From positions 1,678,208 through 1,742,207 of the forward strand of contig CM030939.1 of assembly GCA_018136815.1 (NCBI GenBank): 64,000 nt of DNA. Direction: 5' to 3'. The translations under genes were made by a program, and so were the position numbers. This DNA is from Isochrysis galbana (lineage: Eukaryota > Haptophyta > Isochrysidales > Isochrysidaceae). The notes under the pieces are model-generated. The model was given only the letters and a program-made list of their open reading frames with translations. It made no database searches and was not told the origin of the DNA. Below, one piece after another: positions 41,056 to 51,307 of this stretch (positions are counted from its first letter, which is position 1; each line of letters opens with the position of its first letter).

Positions 41056-42310
41056 GTGCGGGGGGAGCTCACACATGTGCGCTTCATGCGCCGCTCGGCG
41101 GCTCCGGCGCTCTTCATCATGCTTGCAAGAGCGGCGGCGTCGCAGGCGGCCGCGGCGGTGCATCCAGAGCATGAAGTTGGTGCTCTCGTGAGAGCGAGGG
41201 CCGTCGCCTCGCGCGCGCCTACCGAGGTGGTCGTCGGCAGCCGTGAGGGAGGCGAGCACGAGGGAGCAGAGTGGTGGGAACGGCATGACTCACTCTTCCG
41301 CCAGGCAAGGGCCGAATGGGGACAGAAGCACGCCGAGCTCTACGACTTCGCTGCGCACGAGGAAGATTTCGTGGATCCTGCTCTCCTCGCCTTGGTGCGG
41401 GCTGCCGAGGCTGATGCCGCCTCCGGGCTGCCGGTCGATGAGAGAGAGCTCAAGGCGCATCTCCGCCCGACAAACATGGCAGGAGTGTATCGCCTTCGCC
41501 TGCTGACGCCGCGATTCTGCGAGATGCTCCTGGAAGAGTTGCACCATCTTGCGGCCTCGGGCGTGCCAACGCGTCGACCAAACGGCATGAACCGCTTCGG
41601 CGCCATTCTTGAGGATGTCCCAGGTGGATTGTCGATTGAGACTCTTGTTGGCCGCATTGCGCACCGATATGGTCGCCCTCTGGCGCAGATGGCGTTCCCA
41701 CAGCTCGTGGGCGCGGCTGATGCAGACAAGCACTTTGGTTTTGTGGTCAAGTACCGCCTGGGCGAGGACGAGTCACTCGCGCTCCACGCTGACGCTTCTG
41801 TTGCGACGCTGAACGTGCCTCTCAATGTTGGCCGGTTTGATGGAGGCGGGTTGTGCTTCAGAGGCACAAGGATGGTGGATGAGAAGCCCAAGAAAATGTT
41901 GGCGACATGTGTGAGCTGGGATGGATTTTCTCCTGGAGAAGCCATCCTGCATCTGGGTATGTCCATGGCCCAACGTCTATGCGCTTGACAACCAAACCTA
42001 AATGTGCCTCCTTGCCCTCGCAGGTGGTGCATACCACGAAGCAATGCCCATTTTGGCTGGTGAACGGTCCAACCTCATCCTCTGGATGTTTGGACAGCAC
42101 GGGAGTGTCCGCGTGGCTCCGTACGCAGATGGAGAGTCCGGCCGCACGAATGCTTCAAGCCGCTGGGGTCAAGGAAAGCTTGGCGACGATGACGAGGTCT
42201 GGAGCAAGGCCGTCTCAGAGGACCAACCCTACTATTCTACTAGCATTGAGAATCTAGACCTAGAGAAGCGAGGGCGCGACGACAGTCTCAAGGTACATGA
42301 TGAGCTGTAG
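41056..42310 (+). CDS. 2-oxoglutarate/Fe(II)-dependent oxygenase (OGFOD2/prolyl-hydroxylase-like)
   Basis: Predicted 395 residues from exons 41056-41956 and 42024-42310. The intron is 67 bp, GTATGT to CTCGCAG, phase 1. The enzyme class couples 2-oxoglutarate decarboxylation to hydroxylation of a protein or small substrate. Visible iron ligands are H244 and D246 in LALHADASVATLNVPL, and the distal His at about 305 in GGAYHEAMPIL. The 2-oxoglutarate-binding Arg is at about 315 (AGERSNLILW). The strand VVKYRLGEDESL precedes the HxD, as in OGFOD2. The N-terminus from M11 (MRRSAAPALFIMLARAAASQ) looks like a signal peptide, so the true start may be 41086 and the protein may enter the secretory pathway. 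The intron separates the HxD from the distal His. The C-terminal 60 residues are acidic and unassigned. Confidence 0.85.
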
Positions 42311-42684
42311 GGGAAACTCCTTAATATTCTCGCCACACACGCTGCCCTGCGGTCGAGCATATTGCGACCATTCAGCGGGACAGAGAAGAAAACGGTGTGG
42401 GGAAGTGGGAAATAAAGCGAAAAAGGACAGGGAACAGGGGAGCCATCAGGAAGTAAAAAGGCACCCACGGGACCGGGAAGAGACGGGAGGGGGAAGTCTC
42501 TACTGGGGCGGGAAAGCTATGCAGGCAGAGCCGCCGGCGGGGAAGGGGGGAACCGTCGGACGCTCAGGAGGGGGAGGGGGTGCGCCGTCTGCTAATCACG
42601 CCATGCGGTGGCGGCTCCTGCGGGTCGCGGGGGAATTCCTGGACGCAAAGAGGGGGGGGAGGGGGGTGCGGCGATCGTAATAGT

Positions 42685-42735
42685 AAACCATCTGAGCATT
42701 AGTACCACTACTGCCTCTAGCCCGGTACTATCACA
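42685..42735 (-). repeat. Terminal fragment of dispersed family C, inverted
   Basis: The reverse complement reads GATAGTACCGGGCTAGAGGC, AGTAGTGGTACTAATGCTCA, GATGG. It matches the ends of 9860-10200 and 45480-45812. Confidence 0.7.
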
Positions 42736-43079
42736 ATAAAGTCCACAGTGACAAAGTGAATTTGCTTGCGGGGCCGGGCTGAAATGGCGATGCGTTTGCT
42801 AAGGTACAGTGGACAGTGGAGTGCCGCGCCCCGAATAGGCAGAAGTCTGGAATCTTCACGATTTTTTTAGCGGTGAGGGCGCGGGCGGCGATCGCGATCG
42901 CAAGCTTTTAGCTTTATTTGATTAACTAGGAATGTCGAATGTCGGTCGAGGCAAAGATAACTGGTCACCTAGTGGCACAGGAGAATGCTGTGAAGGCGCC
43001 CTGAATGAACGCCGCTAGTACCGCTAGGGCAAGAACACTCGAACACCCCGCCCATCCATGGCACCCCCGCAACCCGGGC

Positions 43080-43195
43080 CACAACGTAGTGCACAAGGGG
43101 AGGAGCCGCAAGGCATGCTAAGGGGGGAGGAGTTTAGGGGGATAGGGCGTGGCTGCACGGTGGAGTCCCAAAGCCGCGTGCAAGAATATTAAAAG
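43080..43195 (+). repeat. Dispersed repeat family F, copy 1
   Basis: It is colinear with 62960-63080. Shared parts are AGTRSASCACRAGGGGAG, GCCGCAAGGC, GGGGGATAGG.CGTGGCT, and CCRCGYG.AAGAAYA followed by TAAA. It is short, non-coding and of unknown class. Confidence 0.5.
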
Positions 43196-43291
43196 ATTTC
43201 TCCCCCAATCAACTCTTGGGCCCGGGAGGCAAGTGCGTTTAGCATGGAGATAAGTTTGTGTTGCGGGAGTCGGGGGCATTGCGTCCCCAAT

Positions 43292-44548
43292 CTAGGTGTT
43301 CTCTGCCCTAGAGCTCCGCCGCCTCGTGTCCGGAGACAAACGGGGCTGTGCAGTGGAAGCTGTGCACTTCGCACAATCGCACACGAATCCATAGTCGCGT
43401 AGGGCAGCACGGCGTTCCTCCACATCCGCACTGTCGTTCTCATCAATATACGAAATAGTGATCTCCTCGCCGGCGGCAATGGCTCTCAGGGTCACCAGCT
43501 GCAGATGTGTATTCCCGCGGTCGAAGCGGACGACAGCATTTGGGACGCACGAGTGGTTTGCACAGGACACTTGGCTATAGAGAGCGCTGCCTTGAACTAC
43601 GTCGCCAGCTTCCTCCGGTAGGCCACTCAAGATCTTCAACAATGCCTCTGCTTGAGCGTGTGCGGACGACGGAGTTGCTGGCGAGTCGTTGTGGCCGGAT
43701 CTGTGCCGTTTGCTCGCGGAACAATGACCCGTCAAATTTTCCCGGCACCATTCGCCCAATGCCGGCAGCAGTCCAGCTAGCGGGGCAGCAAGCTCAACAC
43801 AAAGAGCATTCTGCCTCACCAGCCCTAGCAAGTTACCCCATTCTAGCAGTGATGGCCACTGACTTAGAAAGCCGCTTGTGTCAGTACAGCACGCTCTTAA
43901 GACATCGTGTAGTAGGGCAAGGGAGCGTTCGCATTGCTCTCGGCATTCACGACGATCTGCCCCATTCTCAGGTAGATCCCAATACAGACACCGGCAGAAT
44001 TGGGCGAGCCCCGTCTTAGTGAGCACCGCGTCGAGATCCGCGTGCTGATCGTTGCGCATGGCCGCGTGCACCATGCCAACGATCCGCGCGCCGAAGAGAT
44101 AAAGCTCATCTGTCTCATGCGCGTGTTCCTCGAATGCTTCCACGGCCTCAGAGGCGCGAGCCCCACCTGGCAAGGAGGTCTGCGCTGGGCAAAGCACACA
44201 GTGGAAGCGCCTCCACGCAGCAGCTTCGCACTGCGCACTGCAGAAGTGAAGATCGCATCCGTAGCGGCATGACACGGATGAATACTCCTCCTCGTCCTCG
44301 AGTGGCAGCTCAGGAGGCTCGTCCAGCTCGGCCGCATGCTGTAGCTGCGCGGCAGGCGGCGCACACGGAGCCATGCATAGCTCGCAGAGCAGCGCGATAT
44401 CAGCGCTGTCGGGGAGCGGGAGGGCGAGAAGCGGCTTCTCTTCCAGTAATGTCTTGTCTTTGCCTATCGCACGCAACGCGACCAGCGCCCGCCCCCGCCG
44501 CTCCGTCTGCACGCACTCGACACCTGCAGCGGCGCCACGCGCCGCCAT
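43292..44548 (-). CDS. SET and MYND domain protein (SMYD5-like lysine methyltransferase)
   Basis: 418 residues, no intron. The N-terminal SET half is RGRALVALRAIGKDKTLLEE with KPLLALP. A MYND-type zinc finger is inserted at about 55-120 (C55, C58, C94, C98, C103, C107, H116, C120). The C-terminal SET core is SCANHSCVPNAVV at about 327-339, where the NHS motif contacts S-adenosylmethionine. The catalytic-type ISYIDEN is at 364-370, and a post-SET Cys cluster (CDCAKC) lies at 389-394. SMYD5-type proteins methylate lysines on histones or translation factors. Length is typical of the family. Both SAM-binding and post-SET residues are kept, so activity is likely. The single-exon structure differs from the neighbouring multi-exon genes. 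Confidence 0.85.
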   Translation of the reverse strand: MAARGAAAGVECVQTERRGRALVALRAIGKDKTLLEEKPLLALPLPDSADIALLCELCMAPCAPPAAQLQHAAELDEPPELPLEDEEEYSSVSCRYGCDLHFCSAQCEAAAWRRFHCVLCPAQTSLPGGARASEAVEAFEEHAHETDELYLFGARIVGMVHAAMRNDQHADLDAVLTKTGLAQFCRCLYWDLPENGADRRECREQCERSLALLHDVLRACCTDTSGFLSQWPSLLEWGNLLGLVRQNALCVELAAPLAGLLPALGEWCRENLTGHCSASKRHRSGHNDSPATPSSAHAQAEALLKILSGLPEEAGDVVQGSALYSQVSCANHSCVPNAVVRFDRGNTHLQLVTLRAIAAGEEITISYIDENDSADVEERRAALRDYGFVCDCAKCTASTAQPRLSPDTRRRSSRAENT

Positions 44549-45479
44549 CCGAGAGCAAAAGAGCCGTCCCCCAGCGATTGTGTAGAGTGCTGTTACATTG
44601 GTTCTCTCTCTCTCTCCCTCCCTCCCCCGCCCGCCCTCTCTCTCTCTCCCTCTCTCTCTCTCTCTCTCCCCCTCTCCCTCTCCCTCCCTCTCTCTCTCTC
44701 GAGGGGTACTCTTTCTTTTATCTTAGTAGTATAGACCGTCAAACAGGGTTTTTTATTAGGGGTGAAAAGGACCTTTGAGAGCAGGCCGTGGCGCGCCGCT
44801 TTTCGACGCGCCGCAGGGAGAGATGGGTGAGAGCGAAGCGAGGGAGAAGGGGGGATTTGCAACGCCCCCGATGGAGTGTGGTCAGAAACGAGCCCCGTTT
44901 ACGTTAGCAAACGGGCGAAGAGGGGCGGCTTGCGCAACGAAACATCTCGTATATGGCTACTTTACGTGAATGTGGGCCTTAGGGGTACGCATAGGGAAAA
45001 AATTGGCATGCGCACGCACGGCGCCCCCGCGGGGGGGGGGCAATACACATCGCGCCGTGCCCACGCACGGCGTGCACAATGATTGCAAGTCATCACACGT
45101 GCTGCGCAACGAAACATCTCTTATATGGCTACTTTACGTGAATGTGGGCCTTAGGGGAAAAAGTTGGCATGCGCACGCACGGCGCCCCCGCAGGGGGGGG
45201 CCGATGCACATCGCGCCGTGCCCATAATTACAAGTAATCACAATCGAAAAGCGCCGACACGGCGCCCTCCGGGGGGGGGGACACGCGTCGCGGGAAAGCA
45301 GGGAATGTTACGCTAGTCTACATTTAATTTTAAAATAACAACTGTGGACATTCGATCGCTCAATTCGACTCATGTCCCACAATTGACGGAACGACACCTA
45401 GTCGACGAGAGTAGGAGTACCCCGCCCGGTCGGTGGCGCAGGTTATTCGGATCGCAATCATTTGTTCTCCGTGGACCGC
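44549..45479. repeat. CT microsatellite and a 171-bp tandem repeat
   Basis: (CT)n fills 44597-44702. Further on, a unit starting TGCGCAACGAAACATCTC at 44931 is repeated at 45102 (period 171 bp). It includes TATATGGCTACTTTACGTGA, CACGCACGGCGCCCCCGC and CATCGCGCCGTGCCC. A half copy of the GC-rich end follows at about 45265. No gene is seen. Confidence 0.8.
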
Positions 45480-45812
45480 TCACGGCGCGAGCTGGTAAGG
45501 GCCGTTCTTCTTTTCTGACGAGAGGTTCCTCTCGCCCCCTTGGTCCTTGGTGCCTTTTCCTGGTGAGTCGCCCGACGTAGGTCGGTCCGCCTCACTGGGT
45601 TTTCCCTCATTGTAACTTGTGGGGGGTTACAATGAACAATGGGAGCCGGGGGTTTGCGATTGCGAGGGGGGAGATTTGAAAGGGTGCATATGTGTATGTG
45701 TATACGTATGTGTCTGTGGCATTAGCACACGTCAAGGCGTACGGGCAGGTGCGCTGAGGGGTGTCGTGATAGTACCGGGCTAGTGGGAGTAGTGGTACTA
45801 ACGCTCAGATGT
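45480..45812 (+). repeat. Dispersed repeat family C, copy 2
   Basis: It matches 9860-10200 throughout (GAGTCGCC, TAGGTCGGT.CGCCTCACTG, TTGTAACTTGT, GGGAGCCGGGGG, AGTACCGGGCTAGTGGGAGT, GGTACTAACGCTCAGATG). It is non-coding. Confidence 0.75.
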
Positions 45813-46607
45813 TTTATACTACGGCACTAGACACGATGTTTACTGGCGGTGGCGATTACTTTTAGTAAGAGTAATAGTACGTGTCAAAAATCAAAAATCT
45901 CTTCCTCTTCCTCCCTTTTTTGCATCTTTTCATCAGCAACTACTCGAGCCTCAACACTAGTACATACGGCGATGGCAAAGACACAACCCAGCACGCATAC
46001 GCAAAACGAGCCAGCAATAGCTCACTAGATGCTAGATGGCATCGCAAGATGGACATCACCGGCAGTGCCTTGAGTCCCGTCATCGTCGTCTTATCGCTCT
46101 GAAGACAGGAGACTAGAGAGCAAGAGAGGAGGGGGAAGAAGCACAGAGTTTCTGTGCGAGTGAGTGGGCATGAACACCCTTGATGTGCAAACGACGCCGC
46201 ACACATATTGTTCTGCGAAACCATGGTTTATGTCACTTTGACGTTGACGTCCACTAACAGTGACACAGATAAGTGACGTCTTCTCCTCAAGACCAGGGTG
46301 ATGTGCGAGGTGTGAGACGTACGCGAATCGTCTCGTGATCCTGTTCTTGACACATGTGACTCCTTTGGTAACCAATGCGCCGCAGCCGACTGTCGCCTCA
46401 ACCGCCGGTCGTCAAATCCTTGTTGTTGCGCCTAGCAAAGCTTTGATGCCACAGCTCCCGCAGTGTGGTGTGGTGGGCGACTCGTCCAACGAGTCGTCAA
46501 ACAATACACGACCGCGTCTGCATCTACTGTGCATGTGGATCTGAGCCGCGTCTAACGCTGATGCAATCCTATCTTGCTGAAAAGCGATCACACTCATGAC
46601 AGCCTCT
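45813..46607. other. No gene recognised
   Basis: Short open frames only. It probably includes the 3' flank of the nucleoporin gene. Confidence 0.4.
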
Positions 46608-47564
46608 TCACCAACCAAAGAGGTATTCGGATAGCTTCAAAAGGAAGCTAGGCGACTCATCCAGTTTGCCATCGCCATAAACGCCGCCAGCTCCATCTGC
46701 TCTACCGACTAATCCCATCGCCATGGATCGTGGACGCGAAAACGAGATGGGAGCGACAGCACTGCCAGAGCGTTGAAAGTATCCACCAGCTGTTCGCTCA
46801 CTTTGCGATTCCGGTGGCGCAATTCCGCCAATCACACCAATCATATTTCCGTGCAGCACCTGGCTGTGGTGGGCAAGCACCTCTTGCTGTTGCTGCCACG
46901 AGGCGAGTCGCACATGCATCCAATTGCCAACTCCCGGGACTTGCTGCAAAATCTGGCCTGCCGATGGGCGCACGAGCTCCAAGACTTGAGGGATCATTGC
47001 GGGTGAGGCATAGCCAAAGATGGTCACCCAATAGCCCTCCTCCTGGGTGGTATTCGTTGGCAACGTGGGTGTGAATCCCTGCTTGGCCACAGAGTCGATG
47101 GACGGAGTAAAAGGAGGCGCGGTCGCGGTTTCTCGGGCAGAGCTCGAGGGAGCCGCAGGCAGATCAAATAGCGACTGGAGCGGCGGGGCGTCGGCGTCGC
47201 TGTGCACACTTGCAAAATCGGCCGTGACTTTGGCAGGTCCGTTGGAGGCGGAGGGGAGGTGGTGTGGGGGCAGACCGTTGCCGAGCCCCGTTCCTGGCGT
47301 AAGAGCCGGCGCTCCGGCGCGCATGCTCGCCTCGACGCCCGCTCCGGCAAGTGAGAAGGCCGCAGGGGAGCCGAACGCGACAGGCGTGCATCCTGGCGAG
47401 CCGTGTACTCCTGCTGCCGGGGTGGCGCCGGGGAAGAGGAAGTTGGATGCGCCGCCGCTCGACTGTCTGGTCGGCGCGTGCCGCGAGAATGGCGTCGCGC
47501 CGAACGCCTCGTGCTCCGTCGGGCGGCGTGGCGTGAGCAGCGGCGGGTGGAACGGCGTGCCCAT
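46608..47564 (-). CDS. NUP35: Nucleoporin Nup35/Nup53 with MPPN-type RRM
   Basis: 318 residues, single exon. It is a component of the inner ring of the nuclear pore. The N-terminal 170 residues are disordered, with several TP, FG and GxTP motifs and SLFDLPA. The atypical RRM at about 178-249 (YWVTIFGYASPAM, GNWMHVRLASWQ, LHGNMIGVIGG) is the dimerising fold of the family. The C-terminus ends in an amphipathic helix closing with LSEYLFGW, matching the membrane-binding tail of Nup53 proteins. Length is close to the animal and fungal proteins. Both diagnostic parts are present, so identity is secure. GA/CT and poly-C/G tracts precede the ATG. Confidence 0.88.
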   Translation of the reverse strand: MGTPFHPPLLTPRRPTEHEAFGATPFSRHAPTRQSSGGASNFLFPGATPAAGVHGSPGCTPVAFGSPAAFSLAGAGVEASMRAGAPALTPGTGLGNGLPPHHLPSASNGPAKVTADFASVHSDADAPPLQSLFDLPAAPSSSARETATAPPFTPSIDSVAKQGFTPTLPTNTTQEEGYWVTIFGYASPAMIPQVLELVRPSAGQILQQVPGVGNWMHVRLASWQQQQEVLAHHSQVLHGNMIGVIGGIAPPESQSERTAGGYFQRSGSAVAPISFSRPRSMAMGLVGRADGAGGVYGDGKLDESPSFLLKLSEYLFGW

Positions 47565-48085
47565 CGCGCGCGCGCGCCGACTGGGGGGGGGCGCGGGGGG
47601 GGGGGGGGCTGGAGGTCCTCCCCCTTCCTCCCCCTCCCCCTCCCCCTCCCCCCTCCCCCTCCCCCCTCCCCCCTACCCCTTGACCTTCTCCAGTTGCCAG
47701 CTGCACAGTTGCGCCAAAATTAGCGCCACCACTATATACTACTCTATATGTGAACCTCCCTCTTTGTAAACCCCCACCCCGCAGTAGCTTCCCTCCCCTC
47801 CTGCTCGGGGTCTCCCGCCTTGGTCATTCAGCCGGCCACCCTCCCTCCCTCCCTTCCCCCCTCCCCTCCCCGTTGGACTCCCTCTGCCTCTCCTCACCCC
47901 ACTCTTCTCCACCACACTCCCTCCTCTCCGTCACGCCGTCACCTTCCCCCTGCCCCTTCTCCAGTCTCTCTGAGAGGAGCAACGATCCGCACACGAAGCG
48001 TCACTGCACCCACTCAAGTGTTCGGGTCCCCAAAAGCAGGCGGCGGGCGCCTCCCTTCGATCAGCCGCTGTGATAGTGCGAGACC
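47565..48085. other. Low-complexity divergent intergenic region
   Basis: C-rich and CCCTCC tracts (47615-47690, 47840-47990) separate the minus-strand nucleoporin from the plus-strand glycosyltransferase. A shared promoter is likely but no element can be singled out. Confidence 0.5.
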
Positions 48086-49579
48086 TTGGCCACAGTCGCA
48101 CGTTGTGCCCCTCAGCCCTCTGTCTTACCAAGAGCACAGCGCTTGTCCCGCTACTTTTTCGAGGGACCGATGACTGCTTCAACAACCGATAGCTGGCGAG
48201 AGCTCGGTCAGGTGGCAGGTCCGAGGGGGTCAACGGTCCTGCCGAGATCATTCAGTACACGTCCCACCATGTGTGAGGCTTTCCGCCAGCGACACGCCCG
48301 ATGGCGCGCACAGCATCGGATCATCTTCTTCTGCGGCTTGAGCTCCGGATTTGGCGGCTTCTTGAACTCGATCACGGCCGGTTTCGCTGCTTCGCTGCTG
48401 ACAGAGCGTGCGCTCATCATTTCATGTCCCAAGACGCACGAAGCTGAATCAATCACTCGTGAGGTCGGACATTATTTTCATGGTGTTCCCGGCGTCGACT
48501 GGTCACCGACAGGCTTGCCCTTGAAGGAGTTGTATAGTCAGGCCGTCTTGGTGAGGGTGCCTGCATCCGGCTATGGCCCACATGGTGTCTTGAATCAGAC
48601 GCACTCTCACATGTCGGCCGACGCGTACTTTGGCGACCGGGCACTCTTCCTGTTTGCCAATGAGCACACGGCTCTAGATAAGCTTCTGAGCATTAATCGG
48701 ATTGGCAGTAGGAGACACATGAAGGCTCTAGAGTCCACAATGGACACAACTGGCTACGACTTCGCCACCATCGCACGTTGTGCACTGCAGACATTATTCG
48801 TCCCTTCACAAGAATTGCTTGCTGCTGCACGCGAAGTGCTCGGTCAGTCAACAGACGTACAGTCGGGGCCGCCATATGGGGGACTTGAGCAACCGTACAC
48901 CGCCCTACATTTGCGCCTAGGTGACGGGAGCATGGCTCAGCCTAAGCTTGACGGCGGGAATTGGAAGTGGGCACGCGAGGAGCGCCCCGTGCCAATAATT
49001 GATCGAGCCCACCCTGAAGTCGCATTGAGATGCTTTCAGCGCACATTTTCGCCCCCTCACGTGGTGATCACCGACACATTGGCGGTGGCCAAGGCCGCTG
49101 AAGAACTCGGAATGATCACAACGAGCAGGTGCGCTTGTGCCTCCGAGCGATTGGAGATATGCGAGTGCCCACGTGCATCAAATGTTTCTTTTTTGTCGTC
49201 CCCCTCCCCCTGATTGATCCTGCATTCGTGAAGCATGTCCATCAGCCACAGTGCTTCTCATGACTGTGGCCCCTTCATTCATATGCGGGTGCTTAGGTTT
49301 GGGCGCGCGTTCCATATGGGCATGCGGTCATCCACATGCCGATTGGCCACAGCGTCTCACTCAGGCGGCATGATGAAACACAGCAACAACAAGTCTGTGC
49401 ACGAGCCAGGTTGCGAGTCTGGCACGATCAAGCTCTTCTTGGACTGGTTGCTACTTGCTATGGCAAACGAGTCGCGGATAGCGGGGCAATCGGCACTCTC
49501 AGCCAGCGCTCGGTATTGGCATGCCAGAACCACGGGCACCGACTACCGCCATAATAGTTTCACCTGCGGCGATTCTTAG
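48086..49579 (+). CDS. Fucosyltransferase-like glycosyltransferase, two exons
   Basis: Predicted 441 residues from exons 48086-49128 and 49297-49579. The intron is 168 bp, GTGCGC to GTGCTTAG, phase 2. The opening hydrophobic block FFCGLSSGFGGFLNSITAGF with ASLLTERALII resembles GDP-fucose-dependent enzymes of the GT-B O-fucosyltransferase type. YTALHLRLGDGS matches their central HLRxGD motif, and HVVITDTLAVAKAAEELG is typical of their donor-side Rossmann half. Exon 2 supplies TIKLFLDWLLLAMANESRIA and SALSASARYW, the conserved C-terminal helix of such enzymes. It should act in the Golgi on a glycan or protein. No signal anchor is visible at the chosen start, so an upstream exon may be missing. 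Acceptor and exact family number are unknown. Confidence 0.65.
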
Positions 49580-49794
49580 GTATTAGGTGATCGCGCCGTA
49601 GTGTAGTGGGCGCAGGTGGGCAAGCAGAGGCCATATTTTGGCACCTAGATAACCCTCGCCCAAACGCATCGCACGCCATGGAGGCGCGCGAATTAAGACG
49701 CTTTTGCTTTTTGCTCGCAGCGACTGCGACTCCGCCACTAGCGACCACACGGGTCTGCCGACCACCGACCCTGTGATTAATTAAATAATGAAAA
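49580..49794. other. No gene recognised
   Basis: 3' flank of the glycosyltransferase gene. I see no further feature. Confidence 0.4.
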
Positions 49795-50300
49795 TATTAA
49801 TGTGTTATATCCTAGCCACCCCCACTAGCTAATTAGGCACAACTTTTCAGTCCCGGAATCCCGCCATGCCTGACGAGCCGGGTGTCCGAGTGGTACCGGG
49901 GGGAGGGGGCACTGCCCCCTCCCCTCGATATTTGTCCTCCCCCCAGTAGCTATAGTGCACACACCGACCCTGCGCACCCCAGCACGCCCTCTCCTCGCGG
50001 CCACGCTGGGAAAAAAACCCTTTCGGGTAAAGCAACGCGCGGGGGGGGGGGGGGGGGCGCTCGTGGCAGTTTAGAGGTCCAGAGCGCTAATCTCCCTCGC
50101 CAGAGCGAGTGGCCGCGGCGAGCCGCGGCCCTTCCCTCCTGGCTTTGGCGCCCCCCATCTCCTGCTTTACCTAAACGGGGCAAGAAGATACGTTAGCGCT
50201 GGAGAGGGGAGCTGCCGCTCCCCCCTCCCATCTCTCTTTCCTCTTCCTCCTCTCTTCCCTGCGGCGGGGGCCCATGGTGCGCGGCTGCGGCCCCACTTCA
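49795..50300 (-). repeat. Dispersed repeat family E, copy 2
   Basis: Inverted copy of 37890-38400 (see that entry). It includes the terminal TGTTATATCCTAGCC, CAGTCCCGGAATCCCGCCAT, the poly-G tract near 50041-50057, and GGCGGGGGCCCATG at 50263. Confidence 0.85.
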
Positions 50301-50666
50301 GGTCCCCAGATGGCTTGCAAGGGCCTGGGAGCGCAGCTCAAGGGGCAGGTGAGGCTGCTGGGGCATGGACCTGGCCCTTCCTGCCTCTCCCTCGCTGGCG
50401 CTCCGCGCCCATGCAGGTCGACAGGAGTTGGTTGGGGGGGCCTGATCAGGGGGGCCCAGGGGGAGGAGGGGTTGGTCAGAGAGATGGGCAGGCCACGACG
50501 GTGACGGATCGAGCATGACCACGGGCTCGATATGCGATGATTCGGAAGGGAGGCGATCGGCGGAAGGCGCGGCGAAGGGGGCCGGGAGTGATGGAATGAC
50601 GGGCTGGACCACCTCCTCAGCAGAGGAAGGCGGGAGGACGGGCTTGGGCGAGGGCGAGCGCACGGG
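50301..50666. other. No gene recognised
   Basis: G-rich spacer between family E and the truncated LINE. Open frames on both strands are featureless. Confidence 0.4.
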
Positions 50667-50841
50667 TTAACTTCCTTAGGGAAACAAACACGAGGGAAGG
50701 GACCCAGGGCTCCCCAAAATGGCACAATATTTTTCACAAGCCCCCGGCGATTCACCATTCACATAGGTCGAAATGGGAGTCTCTACAGCTACAGACAGTT
50801 ATTGTACATAATACATACTATCAACCCGGATACGGGGAGTA

Positions 50842-51307
50842 TATATGTTACCCCCCAGGAGCCAACGCCCCCCGATAGCTATCGGGGGCCCCCGAGAGCT
50901 ATCGGGGGGAAATTTTTTCCCGATCGCCAATAGCCCCCCCGAGAGCTACCGGGGGACCGAGAAAATCCCCCGAGAGCTATCGGGGGATTTTTTATGCCCC
51001 GGGGAGCTATCGCGTTTTAAGGCGGGCCCCCGTTTGCTATCGGGGGCGAAAGATTGCCCCCGTTTGCTATCGGGGGGAAACGACGGCCCCCAGTAGCTAT
51101 CGGGCCCCGTTTGCTATCGGGGGATTTCCTCTTCCCCCGATAGCTATCGGGGGGTCCGCTTACGGCACCCCCCAGGAGCTATCCCCCGATAGCTCTCGGG
51201 GGATTTTCTCGGTCCCCCGGTAGCTCTCGGGGGGGCTGTTGGCGATCGGGAAAAAATTTCCCCCCGATAGCTATCGGGGGGCGTTGGCTCCTGGGGGGTA
51301 ACATATA
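50842..51307. mobile_element. 458-bp foldback transposon inserted in the LINE copy
   Basis: The element (50846-51303) begins TGTTACCCCCCAGGAGCC and ends with its exact complement. The terminal inverted arms match for about 130 bp, apart from a 20-bp module present only in the left arm. TATA flanks both sides (50842-50845 and 51304-51307). The interior is a run of self-complementary units GATAGCTATC, GAGAGCTATC or GATAGCAAAC set between runs of C5 and G5. No coding capacity is seen. TA-type target preference suggests a mariner/Tc-like or unknown mobiliser. Confidence 0.88.

Larger units (their letters stand above)
42311..43291. other. Intergenic with repeat fragments
   Basis: No gene is present. 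It contains G-rich tracts, an inverted family C end at 42685-42735, and a family F copy at about 43080-43195. Confidence 0.6.

Noticed and set aside
45881-46102. Small plus-strand ORF with a hydrophobic start
   Set aside because: It lies in AT-richer spacer, has no domain, and shows no neighbouring exon or splice signal.
50860-51300. CRISPR-like regular spacing of GCTATCGGGGG units
   Set aside because: Units are palindromic and part of inverted arms, spacers are not unique, and the context is eukaryotic.
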